From Streptomyces sp. WM6386 (GTDB taxonomy: Bacteria; Actinomycetota; Actinomycetes; Streptomycetales; Streptomycetaceae), in assembly GCF_000972385.1 (NCBI RefSeq), contig NZ_JXTE01000063.1, forward strand, positions 1 through 53,939: a DNA stretch of 53,939 bases. The letters run 5' to 3'. Numbering within the stretch: position 1 is the stretch's first letter; the number at the start of each line of letters is the position of its first letter. Positions 15,601 through 24,311 of this stretch are shown one piece after another. The position numbers were made by a program, and so were the translations under genes. The notes under the pieces were generated by a model. The model had not been told where the DNA came from, did not search any database, and was given only the letters and a program-made list of their open reading frames with translations.

Positions 15601-16451
15601 GACCGGTCCGGTTCGTCGCGCTCGGTGACTCGTTGACCGAGGGCGTCGGCGATCCCGTCGGCGAGGGGTGGCGCGGCTGGGCCGCGCTGCTCGCCGACGG
15701 GCTCGGCGAGTCCGTGGAGTTCACCAACCTCGCGGTCAGCGGGTCGCAGACGCGGGACGTGCTGGAACGGCAGCTGCCCGCCGGGCTCGCGCTGCGTCCC
15801 GACGTCGTGTCCGTCGTCGTCGGCGTCAACGACACCCTTCGCTGCACCTTCGACATCCATGCCGTGGCCTCGCGGCTCGACGCCGTGTACGCCTCCTTCG
15901 CCTCACAGGGTGCGGTGGTGCTCACGGCGTGTCTGCCCGACCCCGGCGCGATGTTGGGACTGCCGGGGGCGTTGGCGCGTCCGCTGGCCCGACGGCAGCG
16001 GGCGGTCAACACGGTGGTGCACGCGCTGTCCGAGCGGTACGGGGCGGTGCACCTGCACGCTGCCGAGGGGGCGTGGCTCATGGATCGGGCGATGTGGAGC
16101 GCGGATCGGCTGCACCCGGGGGAGCGGGGGCATCGGCAACTGGCCGTGCGGTTTCATGCCTTGCTGGCGCAGGCGGGGACGGCAACGGGGCGTGAGCCCT
16201 CGCCCGAGCCCGAGTTTCCGGTGACCACCACGTCGGCGAGTCTGTGGTGGCTGGCCACGGCGGGTACGGGGTGGGTGGCTCGGCGGTGCACCGATCTGTT
16301 GCCGCAGTTGTTGAGGCTTGCGGCGGATGAGGTCGGGCATCGGGCCCGGGGGACCAGCGCTCGGCTGGATCTGCGGGCGTCGGCTGCGGTTTCGGCGGCT
16401 TTGGCCGCGGTGGCTGTGTCCCTGCCGGAACGGGGGCCGGAAGCGGCGTGA
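15597..16451 (+). CDS. SGNH/GDSL-family hydrolase
   Basis: A 284-aa hydrolase with block I FVALGDSLTEGVGD (Ser in GDS, about residue 11), the block III Asn in VGVNDTLR, and the catalytic Asp-His pair in ADRLHPGERGH. These are the catalytic elements of SGNH esterases and lipases. No signal peptide is visible, so it is probably cytoplasmic; a C-terminal extension of about 80 residues (SLWWLATAGTGWVARRC onward) might touch the membrane. ATGA overlap with the preceding glycosyltransferase makes it part of the same operon; deacylation of a glycolipid intermediate is a reasonable but unproven role. Confidence 0.88.
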   Translation: MRPVRFVALGDSLTEGVGDPVGEGWRGWAALLADGLGESVEFTNLAVSGSQTRDVLERQLPAGLALRPDVVSVVVGVNDTLRCTFDIHAVASRLDAVYASFASQGAVVLTACLPDPGAMLGLPGALARPLARRQRAVNTVVHALSERYGAVHLHAAEGAWLMDRAMWSADRLHPGERGHRQLAVRFHALLAQAGTATGREPSPEPEFPVTTTSASLWWLATAGTGWVARRCTDLLPQLLRLAADEVGHRARGTSARLDLRASAAVSAALAAVAVSLPERGPEAA

Positions 16452-16488
16452 GTGCCGCGCTGGGGTCGGTGGGGCACTGCGGGCCGGA

Positions 16489-16545
16489 GGGGGTTGATCG
16501 CGCCCACGCGGCGGTAGCCGCACATTGGCACAGCCCCGCGCCCCT
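16489..16545 (-). repeat. Dispersed intergenic repeat, copy 2 (terminator-like)
   Basis: The reverse complement of this stretch matches 8885-8941 over most of its length, again between two convergent genes. The inverted placement and position directly after the SGNH gene stop support a terminator function. Confidence 0.7.
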
Positions 16546-16552
16546 GAAGGGG

Positions 16553-17422
16553 TCAGCGGCGGCGTACTTCCAAGAAGCGCACCGGGGTGCCCGGTACCGC
16601 TTGAGCAGCCGCCGGGAGGTCTGCCGTGCGGACTACCGCGATCACCGGATAGCCCCCCGTCGTCGGGTGGTCCGCCAGGAACACCACCGGGCGGCCGTCC
16701 GGTGGGACCTGGACCGCGCCCAACACCATGCCCTCACTGGGGAGTTCACCCGGCACGGCACGCTCCAGTGCCGGGCCCTCCGTGCGCAGGCCGATGCGGT
16801 TGCTCGCGGAGGACACCCGGTAGCTGCGGGACGTGAAGGTGCGCAGCGCCTCCGGTGTGAACCAGTCGTCGCGGGGACCTCGCGTCACGTGCAGGACCAG
16901 TTCCGCCGGAGGCGCCGACTGCGGGGCGGCGTCCACGCGTGCGTGGAGGTGTGTCGGGATGCCCAGGGGGAGGACCGCGCCGTCCGTGAGCGGGGGTGGG
17001 CCGAGGCCCGACAGGAGGTCCGTGGAGCGGCTGCCGAGGACCGGGTCGACGGTGATGCCGCCGGAGACGGCCACGTAGGTGCGCAGACCGGCGACGGCTG
17101 TGCCGACGTTCAGGAGGGCGCCCGCGGGGACCGGTACCGGGGCGCCCCAGGCGACCGGGCGGCCGTCCACCGTCACCGGGCAGGGGGCGCCGCCGACGGC
17201 CACGAGGACCGCCGAACGGGATCGTACGGCACAGCCGTTGAGCGTGGTCTCCAGGACGGCCGCGTCCCGGGCGTTGCCGACCAGGCGGTTGACGAGGGCC
17301 GCGGCGGGGCCGTCCAGCGCCCCCGAGCGGGGCACGCCCAGGTGGGCGTGGCCCGGACGGCCCAGGTCCTGAATGGTGGTCAGCGCCCCGGACCGCACGA
17401 CGGCCAGTGCGCGGTCCGTCAT
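16553..17422 (-). CDS. pxpC: 5-oxoprolinase subunit PxpC (KipA / biotin-dependent carboxylase-like)
   Basis: A 289-aa protein matching the allophanate hydrolase subunit 2/KipA family: TIQDLGRPGHAHLGVPRSGA and LDGPAAALVNRLVGN near the N-terminus, YVAVSGGITVDPVLGSRSTD in the middle and RPVVFLADHPTTGGYPVIA near the end. PxpC with PxpA and PxpB forms the prokaryotic ATP-dependent 5-oxoprolinase that opens 5-oxo-L-proline to L-glutamate. It is the last gene of the operon and its ATG overlaps the pxpB stop by 4 nt. Confidence 0.93.
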   Translation of the reverse strand: MTDRALAVVRSGALTTIQDLGRPGHAHLGVPRSGALDGPAAALVNRLVGNARDAAVLETTLNGCAVRSRSAVLVAVGGAPCPVTVDGRPVAWGAPVPVPAGALLNVGTAVAGLRTYVAVSGGITVDPVLGSRSTDLLSGLGPPPLTDGAVLPLGIPTHLHARVDAAPQSAPPAELVLHVTRGPRDDWFTPEALRTFTSRSYRVSSASNRIGLRTEGPALERAVPGELPSEGMVLGAVQVPPDGRPVVFLADHPTTGGYPVIAVVRTADLPAAAQAVPGTPVRFLEVRRR

Positions 17423-18036
17423 GCCGCACCCACCGCTACGAACCGCACGCGCGTGCCCGGCGACAGCAGTGCCGCCGGCACGCGCGCGTGGTCCCACAGA
17501 ACCGTGTCCGTCGTGCCGATCAGCTGCCAGCCACCCGGCGACGAGCGCGGGTACACGCCCGTGTATGGGCCTGCGAGCGCCACCGAACCGGGCGGGACGG
17601 CCGTGCGCGGAGTCGCTCTGCGCGGAACGTCGTACTCCTGCGGAAGGCCGGTGAGGTAGCCGAAGCCGGGGGCGAACCCGCAGAACGCGACGGTGAACTC
17701 GGTGGCCGCGTGGATGCGGGCCACCTCGTGCGGTGCGACGCCCCAGTGCGCGGCCACGTCGGGCAGGTCAGGGCCGTCGTAGCGCACGGGGAGTTCGACG
17801 ACGTCACACGCGCGTGGGGGAGACGGTGGTACGGCGGAGGCGGTCAGCTCGGAGGCCAGCCGGGCCGGGTCGGCCAGGCCGTCCAGGAGGACCGTGCGGG
17901 CCGCGGGGACGATCTCGGCCACGGTCAGGGAGCCCTCCGCGCGGCGGCGCAGCAGCTCCGCGTGCAGCGACTGCGCCTCCTCGCCCGAGGAGACCTCGAC
18001 GAGCAGCGCGCTGTCGCCGACGGGCAGCGCCCTCAT
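17419..18036 (-). CDS. pxpB: 5-oxoprolinase subunit PxpB (KipI family)
   Basis: A 205-aa protein of the allophanate hydrolase subunit 1/KipI family, recognised by VAFCGFAPGFGYLTGLP (about 115-131), followed by VPRRATPRTAVPPGSVALAG and YPRSSPGGWQLIG. It is the second subunit of PxpABC 5-oxoprolinase. The start overlaps the pxpA stop (ATGA) and its own stop overlaps the pxpC start, so the three subunits are translationally coupled, as expected for a stoichiometric complex. Confidence 0.93.
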   Translation of the reverse strand: MRALPVGDSALLVEVSSGEEAQSLHAELLRRRAEGSLTVAEIVPAARTVLLDGLADPARLASELTASAVPPSPPRACDVVELPVRYDGPDLPDVAAHWGVAPHEVARIHAATEFTVAFCGFAPGFGYLTGLPQEYDVPRRATPRTAVPPGSVALAGPYTGVYPRSSPGGWQLIGTTDTVLWDHARVPAALLSPGTRVRFVAVGAA

Positions 18037-18791
18037 GCGAAGGCCGCCACGAGGACGCCCGACGCCGTCAGCCGCTCCCGGACCCGGCGGGCCAGTTCCA
18101 CGGCGCCCGGGGTGTCCCCGTGCAGGCACAGCGAGCGTGCCCGCACCTCGATTCGCGTGCCGGAGTGCGCGGTGACCGCGCCGTCCCGGGCCAGTCCCAC
18201 CGACCGCTCCACGACGGTGTCCGGATCGGTGACGACCGCGCCCTCCTCGCCACGCGGCACGAGCGTGCCGACGTCGGTGTACGCGCGGTCCGCGAATGCC
18301 TCCGTGACTGCCGGCAGGCGAGCCTTCGCGGCCAGTTCCAGCAGACGCGAGCCCGGCAGGCCGAGGACGGGCAGGGTCGCGTCCGCGAGGAGCACACCGT
18401 CGACGACCGCGCCGGCCTGCTCGTCGTCGTGCACGACGCGGTTGTAGAGCGCCCCGTGCGGCTTGACGTACGACACGCGCGTGCCCGCCGCGCGCGCGAA
18501 GACCTCCAGGGCACCGATCTGGTACGCCACCTCGGCCGCCAGTTCGGCGGGCGGCACGTCCATCGCGCGCCGCCCGAACCCGGCCAGGTCCCGGTAGGAG
18601 ACCTGGGCGCCGATCCGTACGCCGCGCTCGGCCGCCTGCTCGCACACCCGCCGCATGGTCGCCGCGTCCCCGGCGTGGAACCCGCAGGCCACGTTGGCGC
18701 TCGTGACGACGGACAGCAGCTGTTCGTCATCGGTGAGCTGCCAGCGGCCGAAGCCCTCACCGAGGTCGGCGTTCAGATCGATCGAGGTCAT
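18033..18791 (-). CDS. pxpA: 5-oxoprolinase subunit PxpA (LamB/YcsF family)
   Basis: A 252-aa LamB/YcsF family protein: IDLNADLGEGFG (4-15), VTSANVACGFHAGD (about 29-42), GAQVSYRDLAGFGRR, SYVKPHGALYN and a late SLCLHGDTPGAVELAR all match. PxpA is the metal-site-bearing subunit of the prokaryotic 5-oxoprolinase. AGGAG lies about 12 nt before the ATG. It follows the DUF1445 gene by 32 bp on the same strand, so one operon is likely. Confidence 0.94.
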   Translation of the reverse strand: MTSIDLNADLGEGFGRWQLTDDEQLLSVVTSANVACGFHAGDAATMRRVCEQAAERGVRIGAQVSYRDLAGFGRRAMDVPPAELAAEVAYQIGALEVFARAAGTRVSYVKPHGALYNRVVHDDEQAGAVVDGVLLADATLPVLGLPGSRLLELAAKARLPAVTEAFADRAYTDVGTLVPRGEEGAVVTDPDTVVERSVGLARDGAVTAHSGTRIEVRARSLCLHGDTPGAVELARRVRERLTASGVLVAAFA

Positions 18792-18823
18792 GGAATTTCC
18801 GAGTCTCCTTCCGAGGCCACTTC

Positions 18824-19645
18824 TCAGGCCACTCGGTACTGCTGGTCGCGGGCGTCCGTGAGGAACATCTGGCCGGGCGCGTGGGTGATGGCGAACGGCG
18901 GGCGCGAGGCCATCACCGCGGCCTGCGGGGTCACTCCACAGGCCCAGAACACCGGGATGTCGTCCGGCTCGGCGTCCACCGGGTCCCCGAAGTCGGGGCG
19001 ATCGAGATTGTCGATGCCGAGGGTCGACGGGTCGCCGCAGTGTACGGGGCCGCCGTGCACCGCCGGGAGCAGACTGCTCTCCCGGATCGCGGCCGACAGG
19101 TGCTCCGGCGGCACGGGACGCATCGACACCACCATCGGGCCGTGCAGTCGTCCCGCCGGCCGGCACTGCCAGCTGGTCTCGTACATCGGGACGTTGCGGC
19201 CCTGCTCCAGATGACGGATCGGGACTCCGGCCTCGGTCAAGGCCCACTCGAAGGTGAAGCTGCAGCCGATCAGGAACGACACCAGGTCGTCGCGCCAGTG
19301 CGCGCGCACGTCGGTCGGCTCGTCCACCAGACGACCGTCCTGCCACACCCGGTAGCGCGGCAGATCAGTGCGCAGGTCGGCGCCGTCGGCCAGGACCGTC
19401 GTGGGGGAACCGGCGTCCGTGACGTCGAGCACCGGGCACGGCTTCGGATTGCGCTGGCAGAACAGCAGCATGTCGTACGCCCAGTCCGCGGGCACCGAGA
19501 TCAGGTTGACCTGGGTGTGGCCCGCCGCGACCCCGGAGGTGGGGCCGGTCAGGCCCGCGCGGAAGCGCATCCGGGCGTTGCGCGGGCTCCACGCGTGCGC
19601 GTGCTCGTCGACGAGGGTCAGGGGGCGGTCCTCCGTGCGGTTCAC
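18824..19645 (-). CDS. DUF1445 putative hydro-lyase / D-glutamate cyclase-like protein
   Basis: A 273-aa protein of the DUF1445 family, recognised by [14 protein letters not shown], the Arg-rich [13 protein letters not shown] start, [15 protein letters not shown] and the C-terminal [33 protein letters not shown]. The homologous domain of vertebrate mitochondrial DGLUCY interconverts D-glutamate and 5-oxo-D-proline. Lying directly between a transporter and PxpABC, it probably handles the D-enantiomer while PxpABC handles the L-form. The GTG start overlaps the MFS stop by 4 nt (GTGA). Confidence 0.88.
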   Translation of the reverse strand: MNRTEDRPLTLVDEHAHAWSPRNARMRFRAGLTGPTSGVAAGHTQVNLISVPADWAYDMLLFCQRNPKPCPVLDVTDAGSPTTVLADGADLRTDLPRYRVWQDGRLVDEPTDVRAHWRDDLVSFLIGCSFTFEWALTEAGVPIRHLEQGRNVPMYETSWQCRPAGRLHGPMVVSMRPVPPEHLSAAIRESSLLPAVHGGPVHCGDPSTLGIDNLDRPDFGDPVDAEPDDIPVFWACGVTPQAAVMASRPPFAITHAPGQMFLTDARDQQYRVA

Positions 19646-20937
19646 TCCAGCTCCTTCCCGCGGGTCTCCGGCAGGCCGAAGAGCGCCAGCGCGGCGATGC
19701 CGTAGCCGATCGCGCCGAAGACCAGCGCCCCGCCCACACCCCAGCTGTCGGCCAGGAAGCCGACCGTGGTCGGGAAGACGGCGCCCACCGCGCGCCCGGC
19801 GTTGTACGTGAAGCCCTGTCCCGTGCCGCGCACCGCAGTCGGGTACAGCTCGGCCAGGAACGACCCGAAGCCGCTGAAGATCGCCGACATGCAGAACCCG
19901 AGCGGGAAGCCGAGCACGAGGAGCAGGGTGTTGGAGCCCTCCGGGATGTTGCCGTACGCCAGGATGCAGACGGCCGACAGGAGCGCGAAGAGCCAGATGT
20001 TGCGGCGGCGGCCGAGACGGTCGGTGAGGTAGCCGCCGGTGAGATAGCCGAGGAAGGCGCCGGAGATCAGGAACGTGAGATAGCCGCCGGTGCCGACGAC
20101 CGACAGGCCTCGATCGCTCTTGAGATACGTCGGAACCCAGGTGGCGAGGGTGTAGTAGCCGCCCTGGACGCCGGTGGAGAGCAGGCCCGCGAAGATCGTC
20201 GTACGCAGCAGGCCGGGCTTGAAGATCGCCGTGAAGGAGGTCTGCCCGGCGCTTTTCTCGCGGACCGCGATGGCCTCGGGCGCGTCCTGCACCCGGCGTC
20301 GCATCCAGACGACGAGCAGCGCGGGCAGCGCGCCCGTCCAGAACATCACGCGCCAGGCCACGTCGTCGTCGAAGACCGAGAAGACCAGCGTGTACACGAC
20401 CACGGCCAGGCCCCAGCCGACGGCCCACGAGCTCTGGACCGCGCCGAGCGTGCGGCCCCGGTGTTTCGCGCTCGCGTACTCGGCGACCAGGATCGCGCCG
20501 ACCGCCCACTCGCCGCCGAAGCCGATCCCCTGCAGGGCGCGGAAGACCAGCAGCGATTCGAAGTTCGGCGCGAAGCCGCAGGCCACGGTGAAGACCGCGT
20601 AGGTGATCACCGTGATCATCAGGGCCCGGACCCGGCCCACGCGGTCGGCCAGCACGCCCGCAAGGGCGCCACCGAGCCCGGAGGCCAGCAGCGTGACGGT
20701 GGTGAAGAGGCCGGTCTGGCCGCTGTCCAGGCCGAAGTACGCGGCCAGCGCGACCATGCTCAGCGGGAGCGTGAAGTAGTCGTAGGAGTCGAGGGCGTAG
20801 CCGCCGAACGCGCCGGCGAAGGCGCGGCGGCCGCGCGGACCGAGGGCGCGGAACCAGCCCAACGCCCCGTCGTCGGCGGGGCGTTCGGTCGTCGTGGGCG
20901 GGGCGGTCGTGGCCTGTGGCGGGGGAGTCGTGCTCAT
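19642..20937 (-). CDS. MFS transporter, probable 5-oxoproline (or related acid) permease
   Basis: A 431-aa major facilitator of the sugar/metabolite:H+ symporter type with 12 predicted helices. Motifs are [11 protein letters not shown] after helix 2, [22 protein letters not shown] in helices 4-5 and [13 protein letters not shown] after helix 8. The N-terminal 30 residues are Pro/Thr-rich and disordered. As first gene of the MFS-DUF1445-pxpABC operon and divergent from a GntR regulator, its substrate is inferred to be 5-oxoproline or another compound feeding this pathway; sequence alone does not show that. ATG at 20937. Confidence 0.88.
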   Translation of the reverse strand: MSTTPPPQATTAPPTTTERPADDGALGWFRALGPRGRRAFAGAFGGYALDSYDYFTLPLSMVALAAYFGLDSGQTGLFTTVTLLASGLGGALAGVLADRVGRVRALMITVITYAVFTVACGFAPNFESLLVFRALQGIGFGGEWAVGAILVAEYASAKHRGRTLGAVQSSWAVGWGLAVVVYTLVFSVFDDDVAWRVMFWTGALPALLVVWMRRRVQDAPEAIAVREKSAGQTSFTAIFKPGLLRTTIFAGLLSTGVQGGYYTLATWVPTYLKSDRGLSVVGTGGYLTFLISGAFLGYLTGGYLTDRLGRRRNIWLFALLSAVCILAYGNIPEGSNTLLLVLGFPLGFCMSAIFSGFGSFLAELYPTAVRGTGQGFTYNAGRAVGAVFPTTVGFLADSWGVGGALVFGAIGYGIAALALFGLPETRGKELE

Positions 20938-21001
20938 GTGCACCTCGCAGTGGGAGGACGGAGGGTGCGGAATTGAGCCGTGCGGTGAGCAGCAAGGTAG
21001 A

Positions 21002-21018
21002 GGATTGTTCAACGATCC
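21002..21018. promoter_or_regulatory. FadR-type GntR operator between the pxp operon and its regulator
   Basis: GGATTGTTCAACGATCC is symmetrical apart from two base pairs and the centre. Its core TTGTTCAACGA fits the FadR/FCD-family operator pattern TNGTNNNACNA exactly. It lies 49 bp from the regulator start and 64 bp from the MFS start, suited to controlling both. Confidence 0.75.
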
Positions 21019-21067
21019 TTCAATACCCGTGTTGTTTCGTTCTCGTGTCTGCGGTTGAATTCCGGGC

Positions 21068-21763
21068 ATGGCAGAGCAGCTGACCGGACTGGCCGACGAC
21101 CGTGTCCTCCTGGGCCGCACCAGCACGGCGGAGCGGGTCTCGGACATCCTCAGAAGCCGTATCGCCGAGGGCTACTTCCCGCCCGGCACCCGGCTGTCGG
21201 AGGACAGCATCGGAGGCGCGCTCGGCGTGTCCCGCAACACCCTGCGGGAGGCGTTCCGCCTGCTCACCCATGAACGTCTGCTCGTCCACGAGCTGAACCG
21301 GGGCGTCTTCGTCCGGGTCCTGACGGTGGAGGACGTCGAGGACATCTACCGCACCCGCCGCCTCGTCGAGTGCGCCGTCGTGCGCGGCCTGGGTGAGCCG
21401 CCGTACGCCGAGGAAGGGCTCGCCGAAGCCGTCGCCGCCGGGCGGCGGGCGGTCCGTGAAGGTGACTGGAAAGCGCTGGGCACCGCCAACATCCACTTCC
21501 ACCGGGAACTGGTCGCGCTCGCGGGCAGTGAGCGCACCGACGAGCTGATGCGCAGCGTCTTCGCCGAACTGCGGCTCGCCTTCCACGTGGTGGACGACCC
21601 GAAGGCGCTCCACGAGCCGTATCTGGCCCGCAACCGCCAGATCCTCGGGGCCCTGCAGGCCGGGGACCGCCGGGAGGCCGAGAAGCTGCTCGCCGTGTAC
21701 CTGGACGACTCGCTGGAGCGGGTGGTCGAGGTGTACCGGCGACGGGTCGGCGAGGACGGCTAG
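21068..21763 (+). CDS. GntR family regulator, FadR subfamily (FCD domain)
   Basis: A 231-aa repressor-type protein. The winged helix covers about 20-85 (RVSDILRSRIAEGYFPPGTRLSE and IGGALGVSRNTLREAFRLL). The FCD ligand domain follows from about 90, with candidate metal ligands in NIHFHRELVALAGSERTDEL and HEPYLARNRQILGAL. Such proteins bind carboxylic acids and release DNA. It is divergent from the 5-oxoproline operon across a 130-bp gap that contains a matching operator, so it is almost certainly the local regulator, with 5-oxoproline or a relative as inferred effector. Confidence 0.93.
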   Translation: MAEQLTGLADDRVLLGRTSTAERVSDILRSRIAEGYFPPGTRLSEDSIGGALGVSRNTLREAFRLLTHERLLVHELNRGVFVRVLTVEDVEDIYRTRRLVECAVVRGLGEPPYAEEGLAEAVAAGRRAVREGDWKALGTANIHFHRELVALAGSERTDELMRSVFAELRLAFHVVDDPKALHEPYLARNRQILGALQAGDRREAEKLLAVYLDDSLERVVEVYRRRVGEDG

Positions 21764-21802
21764 CGTCCCGGTCGCTGTGACGCGGGGTCGCTTCTGTGAC
21801 GT

Positions 21803-21833
21803 TTGGGCCGTTGTCAGACCGAGGGCCTAGTCT
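21803..21833 (+). promoter_or_regulatory. Candidate promoter for the SMC-like operon, leaderless configuration
   Basis: A good -10 (TAGTCT, 21828-21833) sits 7 bp before the GTG at 21841, with TTGGGC (21803-21808) as a weak -35 19 bp upstream. Transcription would start at the GTG itself; no ribosome-binding site precedes it. Confidence 0.45.
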
Positions 21834-21840
21834 GTGCACC

Positions 21841-23367
21841 GTGACTTCGCCTGCAACGACGGACAGCGTTCCGCCCCAGCTCAGCGCGGGGCCGCGCCCG
21901 GCACCGGGCCCGGCCGCCGACGAGGGGCTGGCGCGGCGGCTGCGCGCGCTCGCCTGCACCGCGCCGCTGCACGACCTCGACGCACGCAAGGCCAACCTGG
22001 CGGGCGAGTACTCGGTGTACGGCATGGCGGAGGTGGCCCTCTCGGCCATCGACCTGGTCACCCTGAACATGGACTTCGACACCGGCGCCGACCACGACCA
22101 GATAGTCGCCCGCCTCATTCCGCGCATCGCCGCCCAGGCCCCGCAGCGGCCCGTCGTCGAGCATGAGCGGGTGGCCCGCTGGGTCCTGGAGAACCTGATC
22201 AACGTCGGCAGCGTGGACCGCGGATTCCGGGCGGTATACGGCACTTTCGCCACAGATGGCACCTATGTCCGGCGTGACTACGACTTCAAGCTGATCGAGG
22301 AGGTGCCCGGCCCCGGCGGCTCGGTGTATCTCCGTACGACGGACGAGGCCGTCAACGTCCTGGTCGGCGCCCTCGACACCGACGTCACCAGCGCCCAGAT
22401 CGCCGCCGAGGTCAAACTGGAGGTGCTGATCAGCCGCGGCCGCCTGGCCGACGCCCAACTCGCCGCCGAGCAGGCCCGGTACCGGACCGTGCAGTACTCC
22501 GAGACCCTGCGCCGAGCCCTGGACGCCACCCGGCGCAACGTCCGGGCGGTGGACTGGCTCAACGCCGTGCCCGACATGATCACCGAGGCGCTCGACCACG
22601 TCGCCGACCGCTACCGCCACGAGAACGCGATCCTCACCAACATCCGCAAGGCCCGGGACGAGTCCGAGGACTCGGAGCAGAAGCGGCGGGCCGCCGAGCT
22701 GGTCGACATCGTCAAGGACTGCATCCGCCGCCACACGCAGCTGCAGTCCCGGCTGCTGGAGGCGGGACCGCTGTTCCGCGCCGAGCAGGACCGGCAGGCC
22801 TTCGCCACACCCATGACGACGTCGGGGATAGACCTCTACGGGCATCTGGTCGCGCCAGTGCTCCCGCTGCCCCTGGAGCGGGCGGTCCGGGTCACCGACG
22901 CGTTCTTCGCACGCGGGACCGGGCTGCGTACGCCGGTGTCGGTGCGGGTCGGTGACCTCGTCGACATACTGCTGACGCCGCCGGTGGAGCGCGAGCACCT
23001 CGGCGCGGAGATGCCCGAGCCGGACCTCATCGCCACGCCGGACGACAGCCGGTTCAGCGAGGAGCAGCTGGCCTCGGCGATGGAGCTGCTGGATCTGCCC
23101 GCCGATGCGCCGCGGCGGTTGTCGGGGCTGCTCGCGCAGGCTCGGCGACAGGATCCCGAACTGCCGTATCTGGTGGCCCTGTTGGCGGTTCACGCGGCCA
23201 GTCCGGCGGTGGGGACCGCGTATCGGCAGGGCGAGGAGAAGTTGTTGTTCGCCGTGGACGACGGGGCCGAGCTGGACGATCCCGAGTTCGGCGGGGCCGA
23301 CCTGATCGTGGGGACGGCCCTGCTGGACGCGGCGGGGATGGCCGCGGACAGGACAGAAGCAGCATGA
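21841..23367 (+). CDS. Kleisin-like (MukF/JetA-type) subunit of an SMC-like system
   Basis: A 508-aa soluble, mostly helical protein. After a disordered N-terminus of about 40 residues come winged-helix-like segments (YGMAEVALSAIDLVTLNM, VARWVLENLINVGSVDRGF, then YVRRDYDFKLIEEVPGPGG), and long charged helices from about 180 to 330 (QIAAEVKLEVLISRGRLADA, YRTVQYSETLRRALDATRRN, IRKARDESEDSEQKRRAAEL). This layout fits a MukF/JetA kleisin, and the order kleisin-KITE-SMC is that of JetABC. Assignment rests on size, context and secondary-structure impression. The GTG at 21841 lacks a ribosome-binding site but suits a leaderless mRNA; an in-frame GTG at 21796 is possible. Confidence 0.7.
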   Translation: MTSPATTDSVPPQLSAGPRPAPGPAADEGLARRLRALACTAPLHDLDARKANLAGEYSVYGMAEVALSAIDLVTLNMDFDTGADHDQIVARLIPRIAAQAPQRPVVEHERVARWVLENLINVGSVDRGFRAVYGTFATDGTYVRRDYDFKLIEEVPGPGGSVYLRTTDEAVNVLVGALDTDVTSAQIAAEVKLEVLISRGRLADAQLAAEQARYRTVQYSETLRRALDATRRNVRAVDWLNAVPDMITEALDHVADRYRHENAILTNIRKARDESEDSEQKRRAAELVDIVKDCIRRHTQLQSRLLEAGPLFRAEQDRQAFATPMTTSGIDLYGHLVAPVLPLPLERAVRVTDAFFARGTGLRTPVSVRVGDLVDILLTPPVEREHLGAEMPEPDLIATPDDSRFSEEQLASAMELLDLPADAPRRLSGLLAQARRQDPELPYLVALLAVHAASPAVGTAYRQGEEKLLFAVDDGAELDDPEFGGADLIVGTALLDAAGMAADRTEAA

Positions 23368-23398
23368 GCCGAGTGACAGCGCAGCAAGGAGACCGACC

Positions 23399-24274
23399 GT
23401 GACCGAGCACGTCGAGTGGAGTGAGCCGGAAGCCGGACCAGCGCCGGTCACCGCCGCCGTCACGCCCGCCGACGCCGCCGACGCCGCTCGGCTGGTCGCC
23501 TTCGGGCTGCAGCCCAAGCTGCAGCCCGCGCGGGACCAGGAGTACACCGAGCTGCTGCGGCGCTACCGCGAGGACCCGGCGTTCGCCCGGCTCGCCGACG
23601 CGGTGGCCGCCGGGCTCGGGCTGGTCGTGCTGGAGGTCTCCCCGCGCGCGGGGATGGCTGTGACCGCCGCCGAGGACTCCGTGTTCGCCGTGCGGATGGG
23701 TGACTACGCGCGACGCACGTCCGCCGACGGCTCGGACCGGTTCCTGCACGGGCTGGCCCATCTCGCCGTCGCCGCCATGGCGTTCCCGCGGCCCGAGGAC
23801 CTCGCCGACGACGGGTACATCGGGCGGGTGAGCGTCAACGGCGTCGACGCGTTCGTCCGCCAGGCCTGCCGGCGGCTGGAGGAGCGGGCCGACGAGCTGG
23901 GCGAGAACACCGACCCCGCCACCGACGCGCCCGGGCTCGAGGCCGCCTGGCGGATCTGGGTGAGACGCAGCGCGACCGGTGCGACCAAGGACGCGCGCAG
24001 ACTCGCGGGTTCCACGACCGGCATCGTCGGCAAGGCCGTCGCATTCCTCACCGACTCCGGGTTCCTCCAGCGCACCGGGGACGACAACGGCGGCACGTAC
24101 CGCACGACGGCCCGTTACCAGCTCCAGGTGCGGGACATGGCCGGCAGCGCCGCCATGGCCGAGCTGCTGGAACTGGGCGTCGTCCCGGTCACCGACGGCA
24201 CGCCGACACTGCTGCCCGCCGAGGACACCGCCGACGAGCTGGTGGCCGACGCCGGACTGCCGTTCCACTCCTGA
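23399..24274 (+). CDS. Winged-helix/KITE-like (MukE/JetB-type) subunit
   Basis: A 291-aa soluble protein. The core (about 50-240) has YTELLRRYREDPAFARLADA, a compact beta-rich segment (LGLVVLEVSPRAGMAVTAAEDSV) and helix-turn elements such as RFLHGLAHLAVAAMAFP and IVGKAVAFLTDSGFLQRTGD with a wing-like GGTYRTTARYQLQVRDM. The arrangement resembles MukE/JetB accessory proteins that bind the kleisin. GTG at 23399 has AAGGA 8 nt upstream and lies 31 bp after the kleisin-like gene and 37 bp before the SMC-like gene. The role is inferred from size and context. Confidence 0.7.
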   Translation: MTEHVEWSEPEAGPAPVTAAVTPADAADAARLVAFGLQPKLQPARDQEYTELLRRYREDPAFARLADAVAAGLGLVVLEVSPRAGMAVTAAEDSVFAVRMGDYARRTSADGSDRFLHGLAHLAVAAMAFPRPEDLADDGYIGRVSVNGVDAFVRQACRRLEERADELGENTDPATDAPGLEAAWRIWVRRSATGATKDARRLAGSTTGIVGKAVAFLTDSGFLQRTGDDNGGTYRTTARYQLQVRDMAGSAAMAELLELGVVPVTDGTPTLLPAEDTADELVADAGLPFHS

Positions 24275-24311
24275 ACTCCCCCCACCTGCCGAAGACTTAC
24301 GAGAGTCCGCC

